From Cladopsammia gracilis (Eukaryota; Cnidaria; Anthozoa; Scleractinia; Dendrophylliidae), in the NCBI GenBank assembly GCA_022457155.1, contig JAJGOT010000311.1, positions 840,501 to 904,500 of the forward strand: DNA of 64,000 bases. The letters run 5' to 3'. The notes beneath the pieces are model-generated. The model made no database searches. It was given only the letters and a program-made list of their open reading frames with translations, and had not been told where the DNA came from. Both the position numbers and the translations under genes were made by a program. Below are positions 32,861 through 44,989 of this stretch, one piece after another (positions within the stretch are counted from its first letter, which is position 1; each line of letters opens with the position of its first letter).

Positions 32861-33395
32861 CCCCAAAGATCTGAAAAACAGCTTGTATTCTTGATAACTG
32901 CAGCAAAACTCGCAAAGAGTTCTTAGGTTAACCGATGTCGCAGCTCTAAGAAGGTCTCACACCATTCGCTTGCCACCCTTAGACCTAACAATAGGACAAA
33001 CAACACAACAATGGACCCTAACCCTAAAAACAATAGCAGCCTTGTTTTACAAGGCCAATGAAAATAGAAGCTTCTAAGAGCTGCGACCCTACCGTTAACA
33101 ACCTTACCGTACTTATTCCGGAATAAGCGCCCACCTCGAATAACCGCCCACCCTTAAAACCCCAAAAAATTGAAAAGTGCCCACCCTCGAATAAGCTAGT
33201 CAGCTAGATTCTCAGATTGGTCAATACATACGGAAAGGTAACAGGAAAAACGCCGGCTCAGTAAACTACAGAATGTAGGGCCACCTGGTGATGTGGTCAA
33301 ATTGAACAAGAATTACCTCAAGTGGCTCGGCAGCTCGGTAGTCTATGGAAAGACATAAAAATAAAAAAAGATATATACATAGAGGTAAACGTTAC

Positions 33396-33465
33396 CTTTG
33401 AGTAGCAAATTTTGATGCGAAGTGGCTCTTCTGGACAGTAGCGTTAGTCCACAGACAGTTAGCGG
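33396..33465 (-). other. Leader exon copy U2
   Basis: Minus strand block ending CTCAAAG|GTAAC, ATG-free, about 75% similar by eye to U1 and closer to U3/U4. It is preceded by a TATA-like sequence, GACTCAG and a CCAAT box at 33531-33538. Confidence 0.45.
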
Positions 33466-33545
33466 CAACTGAATTATATGATTGTCCTGAGTCAACCCTT
33501 CTCTAAATTTAATGTAGTTTGTTGAATTGTGATTGGCTACTGAAC
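33466..33545 (-). promoter_or_regulatory. Putative promoter of leader U2
   Basis: CATATAATTC (TATA-like), TTGACTCAGG and AGCCAATCACAATTCAAC keep the same order and near-identical spacing as in U1. Confidence 0.4.
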
Positions 33546-34199
33546 AATAGGTTCATCTTCTTTTCGGCTCATTATTTCTAGCTGCATACCACAAAATGCA
33601 CCGTCTCAATTGTTTAATTATACTCTTCAAAGTCTGCGTGCTGACAGGCTCTTGTGATCTCATTCTTACGGAACGTTGTTATTAATCCTTTTATTAAAAT
33701 TGACTCCGAAGCGCGACCAATTATGGTGAAGATTATTTGAACACTACTTTCCAATTTTGCTGTTTGAGTTTTACTTGAGTTTGCGAAACGATATTTCGAA
33801 TTTTTTTACCAGTTTTCAACTCTAGAAAGTGAAATTCTTAAAACAGTTGATCATTAATACTGGGCGCAAATAGCAAGCTTCGTTACAGCTTGCTGTATAG
33901 TAGGTAGAAACACTATTCACAGCCTATTCATAATCACACAGTGTAAACTGTTATCAGCCAGTAGCTATAATTGTAAAGTTGCAATGCTCATGCATACAAC
34001 CATCGAGACGTTTCAATATGTTTGTGTTTATTTTCACTCATGTTTTTATTTTTTGTCTAAATTGTAAATTGAAAACACTCCCACAACTTGCAACGTATCT
34101 TATTATTGATTTGTCAACATGACCTAAGGGTTCGTTCAGTTGTGTCGCTGAACATCGACGATCTGAAAAAGATCTACAACAGCATATTATGCTAAACTA

Positions 34200-35740
34200 C
34201 AGTTGCAGTAAAACTCGCAAAAAGTACAGATCCTCTGAAAGGATTAAAACTTGCTGTCATATTATTATTTATTTTTTCAGAGAAAGCAGTTTTATGTAGG
34301 TTGCTTTGTTCTGAGAAGAATGAACCGAAGAAAAGGGTGGGCATTTTTATCATTATGATTATATAATAATATTAAGAGGTAACTATAAGGTAGCTATTAA
34401 GAGGTATAGTTCAGCGTGTCAGTAAACTAAAATTGCAATAACTGATTGATAAGGCGCTATTTACATACAAAACAGCTCAGGGATAGTACATTGTTGCAAT
34501 TTGTGCGATTTACGTGATGAACGAGGAACTATAAAAAGTGGCCCAATTTTAAATTGAAATTGCTGCCTTGACGTACTGCGCGCGAGGCACGCGCGCAAAC
34601 AAGTGAAACACGCAACTGGTTTAAAGTTAGATACTCAGAATGGCTCAATGATATGTTTACAACAGACAAACAACAAATGTTAATCCATCTTTAGTATTGT
34701 AAAGTGATAGTTTAGAACTCAGTGATAGTTTATATTTAAACATGGATATAAAGACCACTTCACATGTTGGTTTATAATTGCACTTTAAAACCAATAGCAC
34801 AATGAAAGAAGATCAGTTAAACACACAACGACAATGAATAAGAGAAATATCATAACAAGCGGCGTCATAAAATCTCTGAGAGTCTGGAAAAAAGTCACAA
34901 GGAAGGATGATCACGCAATATTCGTGAGTCGAGTTAAGAATGTCTCAATATCTCAAGCCTGAATTGTTCACCATTGACCCAAAACAAATCACGTCACTCA
35001 GTATTTGCTTAATGGTTTTACTGTCGTAGTTTGGTCGAGTTCCTTGAAGGGGCATGCCACCTATTTTTAGTATTTTGAATAACACATTTGAATCAATAGA
35101 AACATAAAAATCATGTTCCAGTTTTGTTAGCAAATACTCCACTAACACACCAAACAGTACTCTTAAATTTGTTATCAGTCCAGTCCAGTAAGATTTAATT
35201 TATTGTAATCTGTTATCATGTTCCCCCCCCCCCCCTGTTTTTTGGCTTTCTATATTATCTTACGCCGGCTTTTGCAATATTGAAATGATTTATGGTTACG
35301 CAAATATTAAACTCTTGTTGTTCATTTGTTGTCATCTTTGGCTTCGGATGGCTGCGGTGGAAATGGATTGCAACTTGAAAAAGTTGACCAATTTTTTCAA
35401 GTTCGTTCAATGTGTCGTGGAAAATCGCGAAAAATTCAGTTATTACGGTTTGATTTTCCTTTTATAATTTATAAGAAATCATTTCATACTTTCTTCTTGG
35501 TGTTCTTATTTTCTAAGAGCCATTATAGGTTGATCTGAACAATGATACTTAGTAAAATATTCAGTGTACCAAAACACCGCAAACTTTGATGTCGTGACCG
35601 TGAATGGCCTTTCAAACTTTGGCTCAATATTAAATCTTTCATCGAATCCACTACACGACTCGAAGTTTATGTTATTATGAGATGTTACAGACTTAAGTTA
35701 TCTTGGGGTTGGTCATTTTGATCATCTCATCATTGCTGCA
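34200..35740. other. No gene recognised
   Basis: AT-rich with a C-run at 35222-35235. The 60-70-aa frames at 34945-35538 overlap each other and show no domain. Confidence 0.45.
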
Positions 35741-36469
35741 AATTGCGCCTGATCCCATTTCGTCCATTAGGCGGAATACATTATCGTTGGGCTGAAGTTT
35801 GATGGATGAACCCATCCATATCCTCTTCAGGTTTGTTTGGCAAAATAACTGAAATAATATCGATGCTCTGTTTCGAACCCTCAGATCGGCTTGTGACAAT
35901 GAAAACCATCTCTCAGTGCAACTGATTTAGTCAACGTTTATTCGATCTGTGAACAGTTCTGCGTTAAAAGTGGTTTGAATCACCACTGCAGCTAGGAGGA
36001 CAGATTGACCACTTGAACAGATCGTTTGGAAAGTCTTTTGTTAAACACTCGAACAAATTGTTCGTGAAGTCATTTATCATACACTTGAACAGCAAGCGAG
36101 ACGTTGAAATAATTGAACAGAAAATCATAACCTTCACGGTCACATCTTAGGTCACTTTAGCCTTCGACGATCCACAGATCGATTTAAAACTTTGAAATAC
36201 ATTCAGGCTCAACATTTCACTGGGCGTGAAAGGGGGTAACAACGGTAACATAAGGACTCGGACATTGTCAATTTGAAACCTCAACGGTTTTCAACGTTCC
36301 TTTCGTTGGCTATCGTCAGTCGCGATCAAACACGTCCTTTCATACTTGATTTATCGTGAACACAACGAAGTGGCTGGCTTGCGCCATTATACTCCTAATG
36401 AGAAAAACTACAGTGCCCATATATCTTGTGTCTGCCACCCACTCCATAGGCGTCCGCACGCATTGTATG

Positions 36470-36545
36470 TTATCATGGGCCATAATCAGGGATCCCTGAT
36501 TATCCTTGATTATCAGATAATCCCCGATTATGGCTCCTGATGTTA
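36470..36545. mobile_element. Tiny palindromic insertion (~65 bp), present in U3 only
   Basis: 'ccataatcagggatccctga' and 'ataatccccgattatggctc' fold together. The matching position in U4 (about 41385) lacks it, so U4 gives the empty site. Confidence 0.65.
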
Positions 36546-36684
36546 TATATGAAATATCATTTTAGTTTATTAGGCACTAGGTAAATCTAATACCACTGGC
36601 GATATTTCAACAAGTCTTTTAGTTTCGCTACTAAATCACCTGTTGTTTCCATCAATTTATGCCTTGTTATGACGTTTTTGTCCC

Positions 36685-36910
36685 GGGGTGGGTCCCCCGG
36701 GGTTTTTGTGCCCGCAGGGGGTGGCGAAAATAAGAGTCTCGCAAAACTTTAGTCATGCAAATATCACCGTTCTCGCGATCCCTTCAGCTGTCCCTTTTTT
36801 TGAGCAGTTCTATATGTCTCGGAGTCTTGACTGTTTTTTCGCGATACCGTCTCCGTCTGCATTTTCAAAAGAAAAATATCTTGGGCTCGCAGAGAAAAAT
36901 TATGGACTTG
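36685..36910. repeat. Dispersed repeat 'gtggcga...tctcgcgata...ctcgcagag', copy 1
   Basis: Shared with 41570-41830 (its U4 counterpart) and with 47730-47955, where the same order of 'ctctcgcgtctcg', 'tctcggagtc' and 'cgcagagaa'-type phrases is seen at greater divergence. The apparent frames inside are not conserved between copies. Confidence 0.65.
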
Positions 36911-38250
36911 CCGCCTCGCAGTCTGTTACGTAACTCGCTTGTATCATGGTGCAAAGGTCACACTTTACGCCGATTAAGATGCCGATCGATGTTATTAATG
37001 TCTTTTTGTGTCGGCAAGAAACTAAGGGAAACAATGTCTGAAGATATTGAGCCAATATTTAATATGCTTGGACCGTTCTTTAAAGAAAAAGATAGCTCTC
37101 TTATTACTTTCTGTGCGTATAGCCATTTTGTAATATCTTAAAGTAGTTTTCAAAGACTAGTTGTTTTATCTCTAAAACTGCAGTTACGTTCAAGGTTAAA
37201 AAGGGTTGATTCCTAAATCAGTCACTGTAACCTCTTATTAGCAATGCCGCCCATGCAACCTTACTGACTTTTTCACATAAGTTTGTGTAAATTTTTCATC
37301 TGTGTTTTTGTCAAATGTTTGTTTGTTTGTTTTTCTCTAACAGGTAAAATTGTAGGCTGAAGAGCAGTTGTCTAAACTGTGAATTAAAAAAAAAAAAAAC
37401 TCTCACAGTGTTGAAAATATTTATACCTGCAATAATAGTGACATTTTCAATAGAATTAACCTTAAGTGGTTGTGTTTCCGGGAACGTGTAAAGATCTGAA
37501 AAAACTAGCTTGTATTACATAACTCAGTGCAGCAAAACTCGCAAAGAGTTCTTAGCTTAACAGCATACCAGCCCGGCATGCTGTTAACCTGCTCATTCTT
37601 TGTTTAGCAAAATCGGCCAATTTTATAGAAGCTCGTTTAATTTGTTCTGAAAAGAATTGACCGGCGGAAAGTGACCATAGGATTGCGCTAATTCTTTTGA
37701 ACGAAATAAAAGACCGCTCCACGCGCGCACGGCTTTCTTTGCAGGTGTGTCTTTTGCGGCAGGAAAACCAAAGATCTGCAATGAGTCCTTTGATAGATCT
37801 GTTAATGTACATTCCTTTTGTAAGAACTGATTTATGCTCAACTGATTGTAATTTTTACTGGTAGAACTTGTTTCATTGGGATTACATACGAGATTCCTGC
37901 ACAAATTACATGCAAACAAGACGCTAACGGCGCTCAACAAGTTCTCGCGATTCATAGCAGGTGAAGCTGAAAAAATAGCTTCGTTTAACCGGCGCACCCA
38001 GCTATTTGACATACAGGACAACTAAGGGATGAATGCAATTTGCGCGGTTAACGCGCTGAACAAGGAACAACAAGTTGAACGTAAGTCGCGCTCGCAAAGA
38101 CGAAGCCAGTTTTCATAACCCAGACAGCTATATATACATAGATTCTCAAAATTGGTGTGAAAGGTAACAGGCAAAACAACTTACATCCACTACATTATGG
38201 CAAGACATATAAAAAATAAAAAAAGATATATAAATAGAGGAAAACGTTAC

Positions 38251-38320
38251 CTTTGAGTAGCGAATTTTGATGCGAAGTGGCTCTTCCGGACAGTAGTGTC
38301 AGTCCACTGACAGTTAGCGG
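38251..38320 (-). other. Leader exon copy U3
   Basis: Minus strand, ends CTCAAAG|GTAACG, no ATG, with a TATA-like ATATCATTT and a CCAAT box (38381-38389) upstream. Nearly identical to U4. Confidence 0.45.
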
Positions 38321-38395
38321 CAAATGATATGATTGTCCTAAGTCAACCCTTCTCTTAATTTAAAGTAGTTTGTTGAATTGTGATTGGCTACTGAA
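38321..38395 (-). promoter_or_regulatory. Putative promoter of leader U3
   Basis: ATATCATTT, TTGACTTAGG and AGCCAATCACAATTCAAC in conserved order. Confidence 0.4.
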
Positions 38396-38769
38396 CAACA
38401 AGTTCATCTTCCTTTCGGCTGATTAGAATTTCATTGTTTTGGACATTATTTTTAGCTGCCTATCACAAAATTCACCTTCTAAATTGTTTAATTTATTATA
38501 CTTGTCTTTCTATGCCGACAGGATGTTGTGAATTTATCCGTGCGAAACGACGTTATATATATGTAGTCTTTTTATTATATATTTTTATTATGTAGTCTTA
38601 AAATTATTACTATATATGGATATGTTTGTGTTTATTTTTCCTTCGTGTTTTTGTTTGTTGTCTAAATTGTGAATTGAAAAACACTCCCACAACTTGTACC
38701 ATATCTCATTATTATTATTGATTTTGTCAACATGACCTGAGGATTCGTTTAATTGTGTCGCTGAACATA

Positions 38770-39848
38770 AATCTTTGCTGGAAATCTTTGTGATTGGCTG
38801 AAGGCCAATAAGCTATCACTTAATATTAAGAAATCTAACTTTGTACTTTTTCGTCCGCGTCAAAAATCCTTACCATTTATTCCACGCATTACTGTTCTTG
38901 ATAATGAAACAAATTCACACAAATTTCTTGAGATGAAGGAATATGTTAAATACCTAGGAGTTTATATTGATGTTGATCTCTCCTGGAAACACCATATTGA
39001 GCACATATCTGGAAAAATCAGTACATGCGTTGGTGTCATAGCAAAGTTAAGGCATTTTGTTCCTCGTCAAACGCTCTTGACTATCTTTCAGTCCCTAATT
39101 TCGCCCTATTTAACCTATGGTATATGTGCGTGGGGCCAAGGTGCAAAAGTTCATACAAACAAATTATTGATTCTTCAGAAAAGAGCTCTTCGATTGATAT
39201 TTTTCGCTAAACCTATGGACCATGTCATTCCCTTCTTCCATCAAACGAGGACTCTACCATTAACCTTTTTAAATTTTGAACGTCTTTCGTTGTTGATGCA
39301 TGACGTTTATCACCAAACTGTTCCAAGTAATCTGAGAAGTATGTTCAGACTAACGACCGATGTACATAACTATAGAACTAGGTCTGCATCAAACCAAAAT
39401 TATTATGTCGAGTACTCCCGAACGGAAAAAATGAAAAAATCATTTGCGATAACTGGTGCTATGATATGGAACGGACTACCTAAATCTCTTAAATCGTTGA
39501 GGTAATCTCAATTCAAATCGAAAATCAAACAAATTCTTTTGGAGATTCTTCAGAAAACAGATGACTATATTGATGTTCCCCAAATACTTTGTGATATTAA
39601 ACAAATGAAATTGGTATAATTTGCATATTTCATTTATTTCCCGTGTCTGCCACCAATATCATGATTTTATCAAAGCTTTAAAACAATCTGTAACTCTACA
39701 GATCAGCTTCTGTATTGTTATATTGTCTAACCTTTATTATTTTCAATTACATTACTTTTCCCTGCCTCGAATAGCGTTTTTGCTAATTTGCAGGGTAACT
39801 GTATTTAAGTTTATATCTCTAATAAAGTTTTGTTTGTTGCTGTTGTTG
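38770..39848 (+). pseudogene. 5'-truncated CR1/jockey-type LINE insertion with RT C-terminus
   Basis: The frame opens at the insertion point with the RT-domain phrase WLKANKLSLNIKKSNFVLF, then KYLGVYID..LSWKHHI (RT 'thumb' entry) and the post-RT region ending WNGLPKSL. An in-frame TAA at 39503-39505 interrupts it, and the frame then continues for 37 codons to TAA at 39617. The 3' end is an A/T-rich tail with 'aataaagttttgtttgttgc' and TGTTGTTGTT. Comparison with U4 (44118/44119) shows a clean insertion between 'cgctgaac' and 'aacgatcagg'. It is a dead-on-arrival copy. Confidence 0.9.
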
Positions 39849-40470
39849 TTAACGATCAGGGCCGGGTTGTTCAAAGCACGATTAAGTTAACCCAGGATTA
39901 AGTTGACAACGGAAAGGAGTATAATTTGTTTTGTTATATTCGTGGCATCTAGGGTCCTTCTTTGCATGCCTTTCCTGTTCACGTAAAGGCGTTGGTAATA
40001 TTGCTGGTATCATTTTCAGGAAATAACATACACAGACCTTTTGAAGATCATATAAACCCGCTACTAAATGACCAGTTTAATTACTTTTTATGTACGTAGA
40101 GACTGCTTAAAATAACACTAGTTTCGTCATGACAATTTGGCAGCAAAAAGACTTTTGAACTTTCTGCGTCGCTTTGGGATAATGACCGTTATATGACTTA
40201 GCTTTTTCACTCCCGGTGTCAAAGAAAATCAAGAAAACAATGCCTGAAGATATCGAGTCAATAGTTGACTATGATACGCTAGGACCGTTCCTGAATGAAA
40301 AGCAGCTCTCTTTAGTCGGACTTTAACTTTTGTGTGGATAGCCATTTTCTAATATCTTAAAGTAAGAAAGAGTTGTTTTATCTCTAAAACTAGAGTTACG
40401 TTCAAGGCCGTTAAAAAGGGTATAACTCTGATTGAATCTAATCATAAATCTAGTTAACTTCCTAAAAAGT
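39849..40470. repeat. Continuation of the duplicated unit after the LINE
   Basis: 'aacgatcagggccgggttgt' to about 40400 matches 44119-44480, and in part 44510-44700 ('gcttaaaataacactagttt' occurs three times: ~40105, ~44390, ~44630). Confidence 0.85.
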
Positions 40471-41833
40471 TAACTCCACCGTAGGAATACAAGTATCCTG
40501 ATTTTCAGGATAAATTTAGAAGATCATTCAACACGAATAATTATATAATATGCTAACTACTGAGAAGCCAAACAACAAAGGAAAAGATAATTATTTGCTT
40601 TGTTATCAGTTAGGTACCGGCTGGGCATTTTAGGTCCCTCTTTGCCTTTACCGTTTGCAGAGTTGCGCCTGATCCCATTTCGGCCATTAGAATACATTAT
40701 CGTTGGGCTGAAGTTTGATGGATGAACCCATCCATATCCTCTTCAGGTTTGTTTGGCAAAATAACTGAAATAAGATCGATGCTCTGTTTTGAACCCTCGG
40801 GTCGGCGTGTGACAATGAAAATAATCTCTCAGTGCAACTGATTTAGTCAACGTTTTATTCGATCTGTGAACAGTTCTGCGTTAAAAGTGGTTTGAATCAC
40901 CACTGCAGCTAGGAGGACAGATTGACCACTTGAAAAGATTGTTTGGAAAGTCTTTTGTTAAACACTCGAACAAATTGTTCGTAAAATCATTTATCATACA
41001 CTTGAACAGCAAGCGAGACGTTAAAATAATAAAACATAAAATCCTAACCTTCACGGTCACATTTTAGGTTATTTTAGCCTTCGACGATCCACAGATCGAT
41101 TTAAAACTTTGAAATACATTCACTCAACATTTCACTGGCGTGAAAGGGGGTAGCCACGGTAAGATAGGGACTCGGACATTGTCAAATTTGAAACCACAAC
41201 GGTTTTCAACGTTCCTTTTGTTGGCTATCGTCAGTCGCAATCAAACACGTTCTTTCATGCTTGATTTATCGTGAACACAACGAAGTGGCTGGCTTGCGCC
41301 ATTATACTCCTAATGAGAAAAACCGCAGTGCCCAATATATCTTGTGTCTGCCACCCACTCCATAGGCGTCCGCACGCATTGTATGTTATATGCTAAGTAT
41401 CATTTTGGTTTATTAGAATACGTAGGCACAAGGTAAATCTAATATCACTCGTAATATTTTATTTATTTTATTTTCCCATACGACTATCCCTCAAACTGAG
41501 GATCATTGGCCGTACTTAGGGACCGGCTTCCGTCACTTTATGCCTTGCCTTATGACGTTTTTGTTCCGGGGTGGGAAGGGTGGGTCCTCAGGGTTTTTTG
41601 TGCCCGCATGGGGTGGCGAATAAAATGTTGGTTTTTTTTTTTTAAAGTCTTGCAAAACTTTGTTAAATATCACCGTTTGCAGCTGTCCTTCCTTTTTTTA
41701 GCGGTTCACTATGTCTCGGAGTCTTGATTTTCTCGCGATATCGTCTCCGTCCTTTGCATTATCAAAAGTAAAAATATCTTGTCCTCGAGCTCGCAGAGAA
41801 AAATGATAGACTTGTCGCCTCGCAATCTTTAAC

Positions 41834-42023
41834 AATAGGCCATTTGCACGATGACGTCATTTGACTACTACTACCAGAATCCTTCAGTTTTTTGTTTTGT
41901 AGTGCAAATTAGGGCTATTGTTATTTAAACCGCACTGGGATTACAAAATTTAAATAAGAAAGGAAAAACGAAATGAATTCTGGTAGTAGTAGTCAAATGA
42001 CGTCATCGTGCAAATGGCCTATT
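41834..42023. mobile_element. Palindromic MITE with TAGGCCATTT ends (U4 only)
   Basis: 'aataggccatttgcacgatg' is answered by 'catcgtgcaaatggcctatt', and the inner arms share 'gactactactaccagaat'. The element at 62450 has the same TAGGCCATTT terminus. Confidence 0.85.
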
Positions 42024-42394
42024 ACAACTTGCCACCCCTCATGCATGCAGATATCACGTAACTCGCTTGTATCGTGGGGCAAAGGTCCTAACAAGAGCCA
42101 CACTTAACGACAATTAAGATGCCGATCGATGCTATTTGTGTCTTTTTGTGTCGGCAAGAAACTAAAGGAAACAATGCCTGAAGATATCGAGCCAATATTT
42201 AATATGCTTGACCGTTCTTTATAGAAAAAAGATAGCTCTCTTTATAATGACTTTCTGTGCGCATAGCCATTTTGTTATATCTTAAAGTAGTTTTCAAAGA
42301 CTAACTGTTTTACCTCTAAAACTGCAGTTACGTTTAAGGTTAAAAAGGATATAATTCCAAAATCTAATTACCAATCAGTCGCTGTAACCTCTTA

Positions 42395-42606
42395 AGCCTG
42401 GTTTCCATATGATCGCTACGATCGCTGCGATCGCTGAAGAAACGTTCAGCGCTTGTAGCGAAACGGACTTAGCCACTCTCCATACTTTCAACATAATTGC
42501 TACGATCGCTGGAGAGTGGCTTAGTCCATTTCGCTACAAGCGCTGAACGTTTTTTCAGCGATCGCAGCGAACGTAGCGATCATATATGGAACTGAACCAG
42601 GCTTCA
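42395..42606. mobile_element. Palindromic MITE 'AGCCTGGTTTCC' (U4 only), probable TTA target
   Basis: Arms 'aagcctggtttccatatgat' and 'atatggaactgaaccaggctt', rich in 'cgatcgc' motifs. U4 reads cctcTTA-element-TTAgcaatg where U3 reads cctcTTATTAgcaatg. A 3-bp TTA duplication would fit a PIF/Harbinger-type element. Confidence 0.85.
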
Positions 42607-43618
42607 TTAGCAATGCCGCCCATGCAACCTTATTGACTTTTCCATAATAAGTTTGTGTACATTTTTCATTTGTGTATTTGTCAATTGTTTGTTTGTTGTT
42701 TGTTTGCTTTTCTCTGAAAGGTGAATTGTAGGCTGCAGTGCAGTTGTCTAAACTGCGAATTTTGATAAAAAAACTCTCACACTGTTGAAAATATTTATAT
42801 ACCTGCAATAAAACTGACTTTTTCAAAAGAATTAACCTTAAGCGGTTGTGTTTCAGGGAACGTGTAAAGATCTGAAAAACTAGCTTGTATTACATAACTG
42901 CAGCAAAACTCGCAAAGAGTTCTTAGCTTAACAGCATACCGGCCCGGCATGCTGTTAATCTGCTCATTCTTTGTCTAGCAAAACCGACCAATTTTATAGA
43001 TCAGCTCGTTTAATTTTGTTCTGAAAAGAATTGACCGGCGGAAAGTGGCCATACAATTGCGCTAATTCTTTTTGAACGAAATAAAAGACCGCTCCACGCG
43101 CGCACGGCTTTGTTTGTTGGTGTGTATTTTACGGCAGGAAAACCAAAGGTCTGCGATGAGTCCTTTGATAGATCTGTTAATGTGCATTCCTTTTTTTATG
43201 CTCGACTGATTGTATATTTTTACTGGTAGAACTTGTTTCATTGCGATTACATCCAAGATTCCTGCACAAATGACATGTAAACAAGACGCTAACGGCGCTC
43301 AACAAGTTCTCGCGATTGATAGCAGGTGAAGCTGAAAAAAATAACTTCGTTCAACCGGCGCACCCGGCTATTGACATAGAGGACAACTAAGGGATGAATG
43401 CAATTTGCGCGGTTAACGCGCTGAACAAGGAACAACAAGTTGAACATACGTCGCGCTCGCAAAGACGAAGCCAGTTTTCATAATCCAGACAGCTATATCT
43501 ATATAGCTAGATTCTCAAAATTGGTGTGAAAGGTAACAGTCAAAACAACTTACATCCACTACATTATGGCAAGACATAAAAATAAAAAAAAAGATCATAT
43601 AACAGAGGAAAACGTTAC

Positions 43619-43690
43619 CTTTGAGTAGCGAATTTTGATGCGAAGTGGCTCTTCCGGACAGTAGTGTTAGTCCACTGACAGTTAGCGGCA
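43619..43690 (-). other. Leader exon copy U4
   Basis: Minus strand, ends CTCAAAG|GTAACG, no ATG. It is the farthest copy from the carbonic anhydrase gene (about 18 kb upstream of its ATG). Confidence 0.45.
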
Positions 43691-43765
43691 AATGATATGA
43701 TTGTCCTGAGTCAACCCTCCTCTAAATTTAAAGTAGTTTGTTGAATTGTGATTGGCTACTGAACA
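43691..43765 (-). promoter_or_regulatory. Putative promoter of leader U4
   Basis: ATATCATTT, TTGACTCAGG and AGCCAATCACAATTCAAC (about 43745-43760) in the same order as U1-U3. Confidence 0.4.
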
Positions 43766-44118
43766 ATAAGTTCATCTTCCTTTTGGCTGATTAGAATTTC
43801 ATTGTTTTGGACATTCTAGCTGCCTACCACAAAATTTACCTTCTAAATTGTTTAATTTATTATACTTGTCAAAGTTTCCATGCCGACAGGATGTTGTGAA
43901 TTTATTCGTACGCAGCGATGTTATACATGTAGTCTTTATTATTTAGTCTTAAAATAATTACTATATATAGATATGTTTGTGTTTATCTACCTTCGTGCTT
44001 TTTGTTTGTTTTCTAAATTGTTAATTGAAAAACACTTCCACAACTTGTACCATATCTTGTCATTATTGATATTGTCAACATGACCTGAGGATTCGTTTAG
44101 TTGTGTCGCTGAACCTAA

Positions 44119-44700
44119 CGATCAGGGCCGGGTTGTTCAAAGCACGATTAAGTTAACCCAGGATTACGCTGACAAACGAAAGGATAATAATTTGTTATGT
44201 TATATTCGTTACATTTGTTATGTTCGTGGCATCTTGGATCCCACTTTAATGCTTTTCCTGTTCACGTAAAGGCGTTCTAGTTTGCAATATTGCTGGTATC
44301 ATTCTCAGAAATAACGACACAGACCTTTTGAAGACTTGAACCCGCTACTAAATGACCGGTTTAATAACTTTTTATGTACGTAGAAACTGCTTAAAATAAC
44401 ACTAGTTTCGTCATGAAAAATTTGCAACAAAAAGACTTTTGAGCTTTGCGTTGCTTTGGGAAAATGACCGTCACGTGACTTGGCTTTAAGCCAGTGCGCG
44501 CAAAGGGGTTGACAATATTGCTGGTATCATTCCGGCTCAGGAAATAACAGACCTTTTGAAGATCGAGCATAAACCCACTACTAAATGACCGTGGGTTTAA
44601 TTACTTTTTATTGACGTACGTAGAGAATGCTTAAAATAACACTAGTTTCTTTATCACAAATTTGCAACAAAAAGGCTTTTGAACTTTCCGTCTCAAGCCA
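44119..44700. repeat. Downstream duplicated blocks
   Basis: 44119-44480 repeats 39849-40210, and 44510-44700 repeats the same block again ('gctggtatcatt', 'accttttgaagat', 'actactaaatgacc'). Confidence 0.8.
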
Positions 44701-44745
44701 GTTGGGGAAACGACAGTCAGATGATTCAGCTTTTTTGTGCACGCA

Positions 44746-44957
44746 CTAGGCTTTTACACAAGTTGCTCGGCAACTTTTTGGCAACTTTTGGCCTTTCGAG
44801 CAACTTTTGAGCAACTTATGGTTTCGAGCATTTTTTCGGCAACTTATGGTCTTTCGACGAAAGACCATAAGTTGCCGAAAAAATGCTCGAAACCATAAGT
44901 TGCTCGAAAGGCCAAAAGTTGCCAAAAAGTTGCCGAGCAACTTGTGTAAAAGCCTAG
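44746..44957. mobile_element. Near-perfect hairpin MITE (212 bp) with 6-bp target duplication
   Basis: CTAGGCTTTTACACAAGTTG is answered exactly by CAACTTGTGTAAAAGCCTAG. The arms differ essentially only by one extra ~10-bp 'agcaacttttg' repeat on the left. CACGCA flanks both sides (44740-44745 and 44958-44963). The arms are built of repeated 'gcaactt' units. Confidence 0.9.
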
Positions 44958-44989
44958 CACGCAGAGTTTCATGGCCTCCTTCGCCGGAT

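Larger units (their letters stand above)
35745..38767. repeat. Segmental duplicate, unit U3
   Basis: Aligns by eye with 40665-44118 along nearly its whole length: 'ttgcgcctgatcccatttcg' at the start, 'gcactgcagctaggaggaca'-type blocks, 'caatgccgcccatgcaacct', 'gaattgaccggcggaaagtg', the leader exon, and 'cgctgaac' at the end. Differences are mainly insertions of mobile elements. Confidence 0.9.
40665..44118. repeat. Segmental duplicate, unit U4
   Basis: Counterpart of 35745-38767, without the LINE but with two MITEs (41834-42023 and 42395-42606) that U3 lacks. Confidence 0.9.

Noticed and set aside
37623..38021. 132-aa minus frame in unit U3
   Set aside because: The aligned region in U4 (about 43050-43400) has small insertions and deletions that break the frame, and no domain is recognised.
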